From Pseudonocardia sp. CNS-004 (GTDB lineage Bacteria; Actinomycetota; Actinomycetes; Mycobacteriales; Pseudonocardiaceae), in contig MKJV01000065.1 in NCBI GenBank assembly GCA_001942185.1, positions 1-64,000 of the forward strand: 64,000 nucleotides of DNA. The letters are read 5' to 3'. Below are positions 9,168 through 18,787 of this stretch, in pieces. The notes under the pieces were generated by a model, which was not told the origin of the DNA, did not search any database, and was given only the letters and a program-made list of their open reading frames with translations. Position 1 is the first letter of the stretch. Each line of letters begins with the position of its first letter. Made by a program: the position numbers and the translations under genes.

Positions 9168-9190
9168 TCATTCACAGCGATGATGAATGA
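9168..9190. promoter_or_regulatory. Perfect inverted repeat between MFS and LysR genes
   Basis: TCATTCA (9168-9174) is repeated in inverse as TGAATGA (9184-9190) with nine bases between, a 23-base dyad in the 162-base divergent intergenic region, ending 19 bases before the LysR start codon. Position and symmetry suit an autoregulatory LysR operator, though it is not a plain T-N11-A box. Confidence 0.45.
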
Positions 9191-9209
9191 GCGAGAAGGG
9201 CGGGACCGG

Positions 9210-10100
9210 ATGACGACGTTGGCGTCGGTGGACCTCAACCTGCTCGTCCCGTTGCGGGCGCTGCTGCGTCACCGCAGCGTCACCCGCGCGGCGGCGGAGA
9301 CCGGGGTGAGCCAGCCCGCGATGAGCAACACCCTGCGCCGGCTCCGCCGGCTGCTGGAGGACGAGCTGCTGATCAGGGTGGGGAAGAGCTACGAGTTGAC
9401 CGCGCGGGCAAGCTCCCTGCTGGAGCCGCTGGAGGCGGCGCTGCGCACCATCGACGCCGAGATCGTCAACTCGCCGGTGTTCTCCCCGGCCGACTCGCGC
9501 CGCACGTTCACGGTCGCCTCGTCGAACGCCGCTGCCGCCACCGTGCTCTCCGGGCTGGCCCGGAAGCTGATCGCCGTGGCACCCCACACGTCGTTGCACG
9601 TCGTCCCGCTCGTGCCGTCCTCGGACCAGTTGCTCGGCGACAGCGGGGTGGACCTGGTACTGCTGCCCGACCCGATCCCGACGCTGCTGCCCCGTGAGCG
9701 GCTCTACGACGAGGAGTGGGTCTGCGTCGTCGACGCCGAGAACCGCGAGGTGGGCGACGTGCTGCGGCTGGACGACCTGGTGCGGCTCCCGCACGTCGTG
9801 TTCGACATGGGTGGAATCGCGCTGTCGGCGGAGCTGACCCTGCAGGCCGTGGTGCCGGACCGGCGCGTCCAGGCGACGGTCTCGGACTTCCTGACGATCC
9901 CGTTCCTGCTGCGGGGTACGACGATGATCTCCGTGCTCCAGGGCCGGGTGGCCAGGTTGCTCAGCGCCCACGGGATGCTGCGGATCCTGCAGTGCCCGGT
10001 GCACCTTCCGGGGCTCGGCGTCGACATGGTCTGGAACCCGCGAGGCGTCAAGGATCCGGCCTGCGCGTGGCTGCGCGAGCAGTTGCTCGCCTCCGTCTGA
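9210..10100 (+). CDS. LysR-family transcriptional regulator
   Basis: A 296-residue LysR regulator. The N-terminal winged helix-turn-helix reads LNLLVPLRALLRHRSVTRAAAETGVSQPAMSN (split across residues 8-40), followed by the linker helix and a periplasmic-binding-like effector domain (from about 95). The ATG at 9210 has a good ribosome site (AGAAGGG, 9 bases upstream), whereas the in-frame ATGs at 9180 and 9183 lie inside the inverted repeat and lack one. Divergent from the MFS transporter and 160 bases upstream of the P450 operon, so it may control both. The subgroup is common in aromatic catabolism. Confidence 0.88.
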   Translation: MTTLASVDLNLLVPLRALLRHRSVTRAAAETGVSQPAMSNTLRRLRRLLEDELLIRVGKSYELTARASSLLEPLEAALRTIDAEIVNSPVFSPADSRRTFTVASSNAAAATVLSGLARKLIAVAPHTSLHVVPLVPSSDQLLGDSGVDLVLLPDPIPTLLPRERLYDEEWVCVVDAENREVGDVLRLDDLVRLPHVVFDMGGIALSAELTLQAVVPDRRVQATVSDFLTIPFLLRGTTMISVLQGRVARLLSAHGMLRILQCPVHLPGLGVDMVWNPRGVKDPACAWLREQLLASV

Positions 10101-10224
10101 GCGCTCGCCCATCGCCGCTGACGACGGCTGCGGCAGCCTCGCATCAGCGCCCTTGATGATCAACATTCGGGATAGCCATTTTACTTTTGGCTCCCCCGGT
10201 TCGATCGTTGCTCTCGGCGCCCCG

Positions 10225-10242
10225 ATTCGGGAAGTGCCGAAT
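10225..10242. promoter_or_regulatory. Inverted repeat upstream of the P450 operon
   Basis: ATTCGG (10225-10230) and CCGAAT (10237-10242) are perfect inverse copies with six bases between. A further ATTCGGGA lies near 10164. The repeats fill the 162-base gap between the LysR gene and the ferredoxin start. An activator site of the upstream LysR protein is the obvious guess; nothing proves it. Confidence 0.35.
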
Positions 10243-10262
10243 GACTCCGAGGAGCCGGCACC

Positions 10263-10454
10263 GTGAAGATCACCGTTGATCGCGATCGCTGCGAGGGATA
10301 TGGCCTCTGCGAGGAGCGCGCGCCCCGTCTCGTCCACCTGGACGACGACGGCGAGCTGGTCGTCGATGTCGACGAGATCCCGGCCGAGCGCGTCGCGGAG
10401 GCCCAGGACGCCGCGCGGGTGTGCCCGGTCGCGGCGCTGCGGATCGGCGCGTGA
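10263..10454 (+). CDS. Ferredoxin for cytochrome P450, probably [3Fe-4S]
   Basis: A 63-residue ferredoxin starting GTG. Cluster ligands are in DRCEGYGLCEERAP and ARVCPVAAL: Cys-x5-Cys then a distal Cys-Pro. The place of the second Cys of a normal CxxCxxC [4Fe-4S] motif is held by Gly-Tyr-Gly, the pattern of [3Fe-4S] P450 ferredoxins in actinomycetes. It passes electrons from the reductase encoded next (GTGA overlap) to the P450 of the third gene. First gene of the operon, preceded by GAGGAGCC. Confidence 0.9.
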   Translation: MKITVDRDRCEGYGLCEERAPRLVHLDDDGELVVDVDEIPAERVAEAQDAARVCPVAALRIGA

Positions 10455-11600
10455 CGGCGCCGCTCCGCCGGATCGTCGTCGTCGGCGGATCCGCCGCCGG
10501 CGCCACGGCAGCCGGTGCCTGCGGCGCCTCGGCCACACCGGGCCGCTCACCCTCGTCGGCGCGGAGCCGCACGCGCCTACAGCCGGCCGGCGCTGTCCAA
10601 GGGCATCCTGACCGGTGCCGACGACGCCAGCACGATCCGACTCGCCCCGCTCCCGGCCGACGTCGCGCAGCGCACGGGCGTGGCCGCGGTGTCGCTCGAT
10701 CACGGGCGCCGCGAGGTGCTGCTCGACGACGGCGAGCGGGTCGGCTACGACGGCCTGGTCCTCGCGACCGGAGCCCGCGCCGCCACCCTCACCGACATCG
10801 GCTCCGCCGATCCCGGTGCGGTCGAGACCGTCCTGCGGGACCTGGACGACGCCCGAGCACTCGCGGGCCGGCTGGTGACCCGGCCCCGGGTGCTGGTGGT
10901 CGGCGGCGGGGTCCTGGGCACGGAGGTGGCATCGGCCTGCGTCGCGGCGGGGTGCGAGGTCACCGTCGTCGGACGGGACGCGCCGTTGCTCCCGCAGCTC
11001 GGTGCCCACCTCGCCGATGTCGTCGTCGCGGCGGCCCGGCGGCACGGGGTCCGGTTCGCCCACCACGAGGGTGGCGTGCGGCTGCGTGGCGCGGGCCCGG
11101 CGACGACGGTCGACCTGGCCGACGGCCGTCGGTTCGAGGCCGACCTCGTGATCACCGCGATCGGGTGCCGGCCGAACGTCGAGTGGTTGGCCGGCAGCGG
11201 GCTCCTGCCCGCGCGGCACCGCGGCGGGCTCGCCGTCGACGACCGCTGCCGGCTCGTTCCCGGGGTGGTCGCAGCGGGTGACGTCGCCGCCTTCCCCGGG
11301 CCGACCGGGCACCGCCGCAGCCCGCTGTGGACCAGCGCGATCGAGCAGGCGGGCACCGCCGCAGCCGCGCTCCTGCGCGCCGACGCCGCGCCGCTGGTCC
11401 CGCGCCCCTACTTCTGGACCGAGCAGTTCGGACTCGCCCTCAAGGCGTGCGGTGCGCTGCCCGTCGCCGGCCCGCCCGCCGTCGTGGACGGGGACCCGGA
11501 CGTCGGCGGTGCGCTGCTGCGCTGGCCCGAAACCACCGCCGTGTCGATCAACCAGCGTGTCCCGATCGCGCGGCTGCGCGCCCTCGCGCTCGCCGGCTGA
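10451..11600 (+). CDS. FAD-dependent ferredoxin reductase (two frameshifts)
   Basis: About 383 residues when repaired: a rhodocoxin/putidaredoxin-reductase-like flavoprotein that moves electrons from NAD(P)H to the ferredoxin upstream. The FAD-binding loop VVVGGSAAGATAAG is at the N-terminus, the NADH-binding loop VLVVGGGVLGTEVAS is near residue 150, and VVAAGDVAAFP (FAD ribityl motif) lies near residue 275. The frame is broken near 10523 (GCCC read as GCC) and near 10577; the conserved SRPALSKGILTG continues in the final frame. The GTG start at 10451 overlaps the ferredoxin stop. The C-terminus with PYFWTEQFG is typical. Confidence 0.88.
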
Positions 11601-11630
11601 CCCCCGCCCACGCACCGGAGTTGAGTACGG

Positions 11631-12817
11631 ATGACCGCACGGACCAGCCCGCCCGCTCCGCACACCGACGTCGATCTCTTCGCCGACGAGGTGTTGCTGG
11701 ATCCGTATCCGCACTACGCCGCGCTGCGCGAGCAGGGCGCCGCGGTCCACCTGGACCGGCTCGACATGTGGGCGGTCACGCGCTACGACGAGATCCGCAG
11801 CGCCCTGCACGGCTGGGAGACCTTCTCCTCCCAGGACGGAGTCGCGCTCAACGCCGTGAAGAACGCCCGGCTGCGCGGCACGGTCCTCGCCGCCGATCCG
11901 CCCGTCCACGACCAGCTGCGGGGGGTGCTCGCCGCCCGGCTGGCCCCGAAGGCACTGCGGGGGCTGAAGGCGGACATCGAGCTCCGGGCCGACGAACTGG
12001 TCGGCTCGCTCGTGGCCGGCCGCACCTTCGACGCGGTCGAGGATCTCGCGCGGGCCTTCGCGGTCTCCGTGGTCGCCGGCCTCATCGGGGTGCCGGACGC
12101 GTGGTGGACCGGCTGCTGCCCTGGGCCGATGCCACGTTCACCAGCTTCGGGCCGTCGAACGCGCGCACCGCTGAGTCCGAGCCGCTGTCCGGGGAGATGT
12201 TCGGGTGGCTGCTGAGCCTCGACGCCACGGACCTCGTGCCCGGGAGCATGGGCCGCGCGGTCTTCGAGGCGGCCGAGCGCGGGGAGATCGGGAGGGAGTC
12301 GTGCGCGCCGCTCCTCGCGGCGTACGTCGTGGCGGGCATCGACACCACGATCAACGCGATGAGCAACGCGGTCCTGTTGCTGGCCACCCACCCCGAGCAG
12401 TGGGCGGCACTCCGCGCGGACCCCGCGCTGCTTCCCGGCACGCTCAACGAGGTGCTCCGGTACGACTCCCCGGTCCAGGTCTTCAGCCGGGTCGTGCGCA
12501 CCGAGCAGCGCATCGGGGACGCGGTGATCGCGGCGGGGGAGCGCGTCGTCCTGCTCTACGGCTCGGGCAACCGGGACGAGGCGCACTACCCGGACGCGGA
12601 CCGCTTCGACATCCGGCGCAACCCCGTCGATCACCTGTCCTTCGGTTACGGCGTGCACGCATGCGCGGGCCAAGGGCTCGCCCGTATCGAGGCGACCGCG
12701 GTGCTCGGCGCCCTGCTGCGCCACGCCCGGCACCTGGAGGTCGGTACCCCGATCCGGCACCTCAACAACGTCATCCGCGGCCTGGACCGGCTGCCGGTCA
12801 CCGCCACACCTGCCTGA
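11631..12817 (+). CDS. Cytochrome P450 (one frameshift)
   Basis: About 396 residues when repaired. The I-helix oxygen-activation motif is AGIDTT, the K-helix ExxR is EVLR, and the heme loop FGYGVHACAG carries the thiolate Cys. The N-terminus DVDLFADEVLLDPYPHY is the standard class I bacterial P450 start. The frame is lost near 12100 (GCGGTGGTG read as GCGTGGTG). It is encoded directly after its ferredoxin and reductase, giving a complete three-component monooxygenase. It resembles P450s of the CYP199/CYP226-like aromatic-acid kind in general layout; O-demethylation or ring hydroxylation is possible but is not shown by the sequence. Confidence 0.88.
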
Positions 12818-12827
12818 GAGGACTCCG

Positions 12828-13835
12828 ATGTCTGATCCCACCACCTTCGGCGTCGGTCGCTTCGAGACCGCCGCCGGTGTCCGGTTCGACGGCGTGGTCG
12901 TCGACGAGCGCGCGGTCGTCCCGCTCGAGTCGTTCGATCCGGCGTGGACGTCGATCCGGGACCTGTTCGTCGATTGGGCGGGCGCCGTCGCCCGGATCGG
13001 CGCCGAGCTCGACCGCCACGAGCCGCACGTCGACCTCGGCGAGCTGCGGCCGCTGCCGCCGGTGCATCCCGGACAGATCCTGCAGGCCGGCGCGAACTAC
13101 CGCACCCACGTCATCGACCTGCAGGTGGCCGATGCGCCGCCCGGGACGAGTGCGGCGGAGATCACGAAGCTGCGCGCCGAGGTCGGTGAGCTGCTCGACC
13201 GGCGCGGCCGCACCGGCACGCCCTACCTCTTCGCCGGCCTGCCGAGCGCGCTGTGCGGTGCCCGCGACGACATCGTGCTGCCGGTGCACGGGACCAAGCC
13301 GGACTGGGAGCTGGAGGTGGCGGTGGTACTCGCCCGTCCCGCCTTCCGGATCACGCCCGAGGAGGTCGACGACGTGCTCGCCGGCTACGTCATGGTCAAC
13401 GACCTGACGTTGCGGGACCGGGTCTTCCCGGCCGACGTCGGCCGGATCGGCGCGGACTGGGTCGCCAGCAAGAACGCGCCGACCTTCCTGCCGACGGGCC
13501 CGTGGTTGCGCCCCGCCGCGTTCGTCGCCGATCCGTCCGACCTGCGGATCCAGCTCTCCCTCAACGAAACCGTGATGCAGGACGCCACCACCGAGGACAT
13601 GATCTTCGATGTCCGGCGGATCGTCTCCTACGCCAGCCAGGTCGTCCGCCTCGAACCCGGTGACCTGGTGCTGACCGGCTCCCCGGCGGGCAACGGCGCC
13701 CACCACGGCCGCTTCCTGCAGCCGGGTGACGTGATGGACGCCGAGATCACCGGGCTGGGCCGGCAGCGAAACCGCTGCGTCGCCGAGGAGGCGCCGGCGG
13801 ACACCGCCACGACCGTTGCGGCGGGCACCCGGTGA
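12828..13835 (+). CDS. Fumarylacetoacetate hydrolase (FAH) family protein
   Basis: A 335-residue FAH-fold enzyme. The C-terminal catalytic domain begins GQILQAGANYRTHV and has metal ligands in DWELEVAVVL (Glu-x-Glu) and VNDLTLRD (Asp), with TGSPAGNG closing the site. Such enzymes hydrolyse or hydrate ring-cleavage products (acylpyruvates, 2-hydroxydienoates). The N-terminal ~70 residues are the variable family lid. ATG at 12828 follows GAGAGGAC. The stop overlaps the GTG start of the dioxygenase, tying cleavage and hydrolysis together. One of three FAH proteins in the window. Confidence 0.88.
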   Translation: MSDPTTFGVGRFETAAGVRFDGVVVDERAVVPLESFDPAWTSIRDLFVDWAGAVARIGAELDRHEPHVDLGELRPLPPVHPGQILQAGANYRTHVIDLQVADAPPGTSAAEITKLRAEVGELLDRRGRTGTPYLFAGLPSALCGARDDIVLPVHGTKPDWELEVAVVLARPAFRITPEEVDDVLAGYVMVNDLTLRDRVFPADVGRIGADWVASKNAPTFLPTGPWLRPAAFVADPSDLRIQLSLNETVMQDATTEDMIFDVRRIVSYASQVVRLEPGDLVLTGSPAGNGAHHGRFLQPGDVMDAEITGLGRQRNRCVAEEAPADTATTVAAGTR

Positions 13836-14872
13836 CCGGGTCGCGCACGAGCTGGACGGTCGAGTACGGCACGGTCGACGTCCCGGCGTTCGTCCCGACA
13901 CCGCTGCCGCCGCCCGCCCCGGCCGCCGGGGTGCGCCCGTCCGAGATCGCGGCCGGGTCCCCGATCTCGCACCTGCGGTACGTCGCGATCGCGGGGCCGC
14001 GCTACGAGCAGGCCGTCGGGTTCGCGGAGGGGATCTGGGGTCTGTACCGCACGGCGGCCGACCGCGACGTCTCCTACTTCGGCGCCGTCGCGAGCACCGA
14101 GCCCTACATCCTGCGGGTGCGCCGCGCCGACGAGCCGCGCACCGACCTGATCTCCTTCGCCGGACGCAGCGTCGCGGCCATCGAGACGCTCGCCGAGCGG
14201 CTCCTCCGCGACGGGTACCGGGTGATCGGGGAGCCGGGCCCGGCGCAGGACCCCGGGGGCGGCTACCAGCTGCGGTTCTTCGACCCGGACGGCCGGATCG
14301 TCGAGGTCACCCACGGCAGCGCGACGAAGGCCGTCCGTGAGCTGGAGGAGGGGGAATCCGTCCCCGGCCGGCTGAGCCACGTCGTGGTCAACAGCGAGAA
14401 CGCGGCCCGGCTGCGCGCCTTCTACTGCGACTACCTGGGCTTCCGGGTCAGCGACTTCCTGACCGAGCGGATGACGTTCCTGCGCTGTGCGACCGACCAC
14501 CACAGCCTGGCGATCACCCAGACGGCCAAGACCGGGTTGAACCACATCTCGTTCGAGATGCGGGGGGTCGACGAGTACATGCGTGGCATCGGGCGGCTGA
14601 CCGGGCACGGCCACGACCAGCTCTGGGGCCCTGGCCGGCACGGCCCGGGCAACAACACCTTCGCCTACTTCGCCGATCCGAACCGCAACGTCGTCGAGTA
14701 CACGACCGCGCTCGAGGTCATCGAGGACGAGGACGCCTGGGTCCCCCGGATCTGGCCGGAGACGGGGGAGTACCGCGACCAGTGGGGCACCGGCGGCCTC
14801 GGTGAGGACCTGTTCGCCTTGCGCGCAGCGCAGGGCTCCGACTCGGGCCTCTGGGTCCCGACCCCGATCTGA
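13832..14872 (+). CDS. Two-domain extradiol dioxygenase (VOC family)
   Basis: A 346-residue type I extradiol ring-cleavage enzyme like 2,3-dihydroxybiphenyl/catechol 2,3-dioxygenase. Two VOC modules are visible (about residues 45-165 and 178-300). The C-terminal one holds the 2-His-1-carboxylate iron ligands: His183 (LSHVVV), His238 (LNHISFEM) and Glu289 (VVEYTT). The conserved WGPGRHGPGNN segment is also present. It should open a catechol-like ring adjacent to the hydroxyls. GTG start overlaps the FAH stop (GTGA). It is paralogous to the enzyme at 30,052 and more remotely to the one at 40,724. Confidence 0.9.
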   Translation: MTGSRTSWTVEYGTVDVPAFVPTPLPPPAPAAGVRPSEIAAGSPISHLRYVAIAGPRYEQAVGFAEGIWGLYRTAADRDVSYFGAVASTEPYILRVRRADEPRTDLISFAGRSVAAIETLAERLLRDGYRVIGEPGPAQDPGGGYQLRFFDPDGRIVEVTHGSATKAVRELEEGESVPGRLSHVVVNSENAARLRAFYCDYLGFRVSDFLTERMTFLRCATDHHSLAITQTAKTGLNHISFEMRGVDEYMRGIGRLTGHGHDQLWGPGRHGPGNNTFAYFADPNRNVVEYTTALEVIEDEDAWVPRIWPETGEYRDQWGTGGLGEDLFALRAAQGSDSGLWVPTPI

Positions 14873-14882
14873 GGTGGATGAC

Positions 14883-15711
14883 GTGAACTGGCCGGACGAG
14901 AAGAAGTTGGCCGTGTTCGTCAACCTGGCGTTCGAGGCCTGGACCCCCGGGACCGCGCCGGGCGTCTCCCCGATGGGCAACCCGCTGCCCGCGGGCCTGA
15001 CCGACACCGCCGCCGAGTCCTGGGGGCGGTTCGGGCACCGCCGCGGCATCTGGCGGCTGCTCGACGTGCTGGAGCGCCTCGGCACCCCGTCGACCGCGAT
15101 GGTGTCCGGGGTGCTCACCGAGCTGGCCCCGGACGCGTCCGGGCGTTGGTGGCCGGTGGCCACGAGATCTGCGGGCACGGCTGGGTGCAGGAGCAGCTGC
15201 CCGCGCACCTGACGGAGGCGACCGAGGCCGCCATGATCGACCGCTGCCTCGCGGCGCTGGGCGGCGCCGGAGCCGAGGTCAGTGGCTGGATCAGCCCGCG
15301 GTGCACCCCTGGCCCGCACACGTTCGACCTCCTGCGGGCCCGCGGCCTGCGGTGGACCGGCGACGTGTTCGACGACGACCGGCCCTACGTGGTCCCGGGC
15401 GCCGGCTCTCCGTTCGTCGCGATCCCGCTGACCATGGAGACCAACGACCTGCCGCTGGTGATGAAGCACGGGCACACCCCGCGGTCGTTCCGGGAGACGT
15501 TCGAGGACACGGTCGCGGCGGCGCTGGACTCCCCGCACCCGCCGGGACACCTGGACATCACCGCGCACACACACGTCGGCGGCCGGGTCGCAATGGCCGC
15601 GGCGTTCGAAGCGGCCATCACCTCCGTGGCGTCGGACCCCGGGTGTGGATCGGCACCCGGGCCGAGGCGGCCCGGCTCGTGCTCGCGCAGGACCTGGCAG
15701 CGACGCGATGA
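14883..15711 (+). CDS. Polysaccharide deacetylase family protein (two frameshifts)
   Basis: About 277 residues when repaired. It starts GTG-AAC-TGG; the N-terminus NWPDEKKLAVFVNLAFEAW and GMNP-like PMGNPLPAG belong to the PuuE/allantoinase-like branch of NodB-fold carbohydrate esterases. ICGHGWVQE contains the HxxxH-region His residues, and SPRCTPGPHT is also conserved. Frame breaks near 15137 (lost G) and 15640 (lost C) are repaired by one base each; the end reads RAEAARLVLAQDLA. Branch members hydrolyse cyclic or amide C-N bonds, so its presence in a ring-cleavage operon suggests a nitrogen-bearing or cyclic intermediate. The stop overlaps the next start. Confidence 0.8.
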
Positions 15712-16626
15712 GGATCGGACTGTTCGACGGTGCCGACGGCCCGCTCCTCGGGGCCGTCCGCGACACGGAGGTCGTGGACCTCGCGCCCTGGTGCCCGGCG
15801 CCCGGCCGACGGGCTGGCCGCGGTGCTGGCTCTGGACATCGGTGTCCGGGCCGAGCTCGCCGCCGCCGTGGAGCGGGCCCACGCGACCGGCCACGGGGTG
15901 CACGCGCTGGCCGCGCTCGTCGCCGTGGCCCCGTTCGCCGGGAGCAAGATCCTCTGCCAGGTCGTCAACTACGTGGCGCACTCGGACGAGATCGCCATCG
16001 CGGCGCCGCGCAACCCGTTCCTGTTCTACAAGCCGGCGTCCTCCCTGTCCGGCGCGGCGCAGGACGTCCTCGCGCACGGCTGCTCGGCGAAGCTCGACTA
16101 CGAGTGCGAGCTCGCGGTCGTGATCGGCACCGCCGGGCGCAACATCCCGGCCGAGCGCGCGTTCGACCACGTCGCCGGGTACACCGTGATGAACGACTGG
16201 TCCTACCGGGACCTGCAGTTCAACGAGCGCGCCCCGCACCTCAACGCGAGCTTCGGCCGCAACTGGACCAAGGGCAAGGGCCTGGACACCGCCTGCGCGC
16301 TCGGCCCGTGGATCGTGACCGCCGACGAGGTCCCCGACCCCTACGCACTCCCGCTCTCGACGGTCGTCAACGGCCGGGTACGGCAGAAGGCGATGACCGG
16401 CGACATGCTGCTGACCATCCCGGAGCTGATCGCCGAGGCCTCGCTCGGCGCCACCCTGCACCCGGGGGACGTCATCGCGACCGGCACCCCGGGCGGCGTC
16501 TGCCTCGGCGGGGACGAGTTCATCGCCCCCGGTGACCACGTCGTCTGCGAGATCGGCGGGATCGGCCGGATCAGCCAGCGCGTCGTCGCGGACGACGGAG
16601 CCTACGTCCGGGGCAGCGCCCCGTGA
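15708..16626 (+). CDS. Second FAH family protein (one frameshift)
   Basis: About 305 residues when repaired. Start MRIGLFDGADGPLLG is a typical short FAH lid. After a frame break near 15800 the catalytic domain reads GSKILCQVVNYVAHSDE, FYKPASSLSG, DYECELAVVIG with the Glu-x-Glu metal ligands, and VMNDWSYRDLQ with Asp; TGTPGGVCLGG closes the active site. This order is close to acylpyruvase/fumarylpyruvate hydrolase FAH proteins. The ATG overlaps the deacetylase stop and its own stop overlaps the amidohydrolase start, so it lies inside the coupled operon. Confidence 0.85.
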
Positions 16627-17597
16627 GCGACCAGGTCGTCGACGTGCACGCGCACTGGTTCCCGCCCGGCTACCGCCGCGCGCTGGCCGAGGTGCGTGAT
16701 CGGCACGGCTCGTGCGAGTCCCTGGACCGCGCGCTCGCCGACGGGCGGGTCGGCACGGTCCCGGAGTTCACGGACCTCGACCTCCGCCGGGGCCTCCTCG
16801 ACGGCGCCGGCATCACCACCCAGATCCTGAGCCTGTCCGCTCCGCACGTCTGGCATCCGCTGGTCGGTGCCCGTGAGCGGCTCGTCCGCGCGTTCAACGA
16901 CGGCTGCGCCGGAGCCCGCGACAGCGACGCCTGGCTCCGGTTCTTCGCCACGTTGCCCCTTCCGTTCGTCCCACCGGCCGTGGCCGAGCTCGAGCGGGCG
17001 CGTGCGCTGCCGGGCTATGCGGGCGTCGCGGTGCCCACCCACGTCGACGGGACGGGCTGGGACGACCCGTGCTGGACACCGCTGCTCGAGGACCTGGACG
17101 AGGCGGGGGAGACGGTGCTCGTGCATCCGGACGGCTTCTGCGTCCGCGGCCTGCTGACGGACTACTACCTGGACTGGACGGTCGGCGCGCCGTTCGAGGA
17201 CACCCTGTGCGCGATGAAACTCGTGCACTCCGGTGTGGTGGACCGGTTCCCGGGGATCCGCTGGATCGTGCCGCACCTCGGTGGGCTGGTCCCGATGATC
17301 CTCGACCGCGTCGACCGGATCTGGGCACTCAACAGGGAAGCGGTCGGCGGTGATCACCCGCCGAGCGGCGGCCTGCGCCGGCTTCTCTTCGACACCGCGA
17401 ACACCACACCCGCCACGCTGCGCCTCGCGGCCGAGGTCCTCGGCGCGGACCGCCTGGTGTTCGGCACGGACTTCCCCTACGTGGACCGGCACGACCTGGG
17501 CCGGCCGGTCCGCGAGGTGCTCGCCACCCTGGCCGACGGAGACAGCATCCTCTCCGGTTCGGCCGCCTTCGACCCCGGATGGGAGCGTGTGAGATGA
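16623..17597 (+). CDS. Amidohydrolase (ACMSD/gamma-resorcylate decarboxylase superfamily)
   Basis: An intact 324-residue metal-dependent TIM-barrel enzyme of the amidohydrolase-2 family. The HxH metal motif is DVHAHWF at residues 7-13; VLVHPDGF, IVPHLGG and GTDFPY provide the further His and Asp ligands at the expected barrel strands. Members decarboxylate aromatic or muconate-type acids without oxygen, or hydrolyse C-C/C-N bonds. In this operon a decarboxylase acting before or after ring opening is the likeliest role. GTG start overlaps the FAH stop; its stop overlaps the flavoprotein ATG. Paralogue at 29,043. Confidence 0.87.
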   Translation: MSDQVVDVHAHWFPPGYRRALAEVRDRHGSCESLDRALADGRVGTVPEFTDLDLRRGLLDGAGITTQILSLSAPHVWHPLVGARERLVRAFNDGCAGARDSDAWLRFFATLPLPFVPPAVAELERARALPGYAGVAVPTHVDGTGWDDPCWTPLLEDLDEAGETVLVHPDGFCVRGLLTDYYLDWTVGAPFEDTLCAMKLVHSGVVDRFPGIRWIVPHLGGLVPMILDRVDRIWALNREAVGGDHPPSGGLRRLLFDTANTTPATLRLAAEVLGADRLVFGTDFPYVDRHDLGRPVREVLATLADGDSILSGSAAFDPGWERVR

Positions 17598-18738
17598 CCG
17601 CAGCGGTCGAACGGGTGCTCGTCGTCGGTGCCGGGATCGGCGGACTTGCCGCCGGTGCAGCGTTGGGCCGGCGCGGCGTCGGCGTCGACATCGTAGACAT
17701 CAAGGTGGAGAACGCGGTGCTGGGCGTAGGGCTGAGCCAGCCGGCCAACGCCTGCGGGCGTTGCGCAGCCTGGGCGTCCTCGAGGAGGTGGCCGCCGAGG
17801 GTTTCGCGTTCCACCGGCGCTTCTTCCGGAACAGCCAGGGCGGCCTGCGGGCCGAGGTGCCCTCTCTGCTGGGCGGCGGCGACGTGCCGCCCAACATCGC
17901 CCTATCCCGCCCCGCTTTGCACCGAATCCTGAACGGCGCAGCGGACCGGGCCGGAGCAAAGATCGTCATGGGCTGTTCGATCGCGGAACTGAACGACGGC
18001 CCGCACGGTGTCGACGTCACCTTCACCGACGGCCGGGCGGACCGCTACGACCTCGTCGTCGGCTTCGACGGTCTCCGGTCGCCGTTGCGCCGCAGGTTGT
18101 TCGGCGACGCCTACGAGCCGACCTTCACCGGCTACTCGGTGTGGCGGCTGACCTGTCCGCGGCTGCCGACGATCGACTGCATCACCCTCTACCAGGGCGA
18201 GCACTCCAAGGCCGGCCTCTGCCCGCTCGGCGACGACGAGATGTACCTGCTGCACGTCACGGCGGAACCCGGCAACCCGCGCTACGACCCGGCGAGCTTC
18301 CCGGACATGCTGATCGAGCGCATGCGCGAGTACGGCGCCGAGCCCGCCGTGGTCCGGGACGCGATCACGGCGGACACGACGATCGTCTACAGCCCTCTCG
18401 AGGAGGTGCTGGTGCCCGCGCCGTGGCACCGCGGCCGGGTCGTCATCGCGGGTGACGCCGCGCACGCGTCGACCCCGCACCTCACCCAGGGGGCGGCCAT
18501 GGCGCTCGAGGACGCCGTCGTGCTCGCCGAGTCCGTGGACCGCGCCGTCCCGCTGGAGCAGGCCCTGCAGGAGTTCGCCGCCCGCCGGATGCCGCGGGCC
18601 CGGTTCGTCCACGAGCGCTCCCGGGCCAGCCTGCTCAACGAGATGACCGGGGAGCGCGCGCGCGAGCCGGAGCGGTTCGCCGACGCCACCCGGCGCCGGA
18701 TGGCCGAGGTGGACCGGTTCCTCGACCAGCCGGCATGA
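17594..18738 (+). CDS. FAD-dependent aromatic monooxygenase (one frameshift)
   Basis: About 381 residues when repaired: a group A flavin hydroxylase like salicylate or 6-hydroxynicotinate hydroxylases. VLVVGAGIGGLAAGAAL is the FAD loop, GFDGLRSPLR the DG motif, and VVIAGDAAHASTPHLTQG the GD motif. A C is lost near 17750 (GCCCTG read as GCCTG); both flanking pieces match the paralogue at 27,916 (NALRxLRxLGV). It would hydroxylate a phenolic or heteroaromatic acid with NAD(P)H and oxygen in the cytosol. ATG overlaps the amidohydrolase stop. Confidence 0.88.
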
Positions 18739-18787
18739 CCTCGGGGCGTTCTCCCACAGATCACGACGACCGTGAGGAGTACCGACG

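Noticed and set aside
9168..11909. Reverse-strand open frame of over 900 codons
   Set aside because: Antisense shadow of the LysR, ferredoxin and reductase genes; Arg/Gly/Asp-rich and motif-free. Long empty frames are expected at this GC content.
13628..15766. Reverse-strand open frame of 712 codons
   Set aside because: Antisense of the FAH, VOC and deacetylase genes; no family motif.
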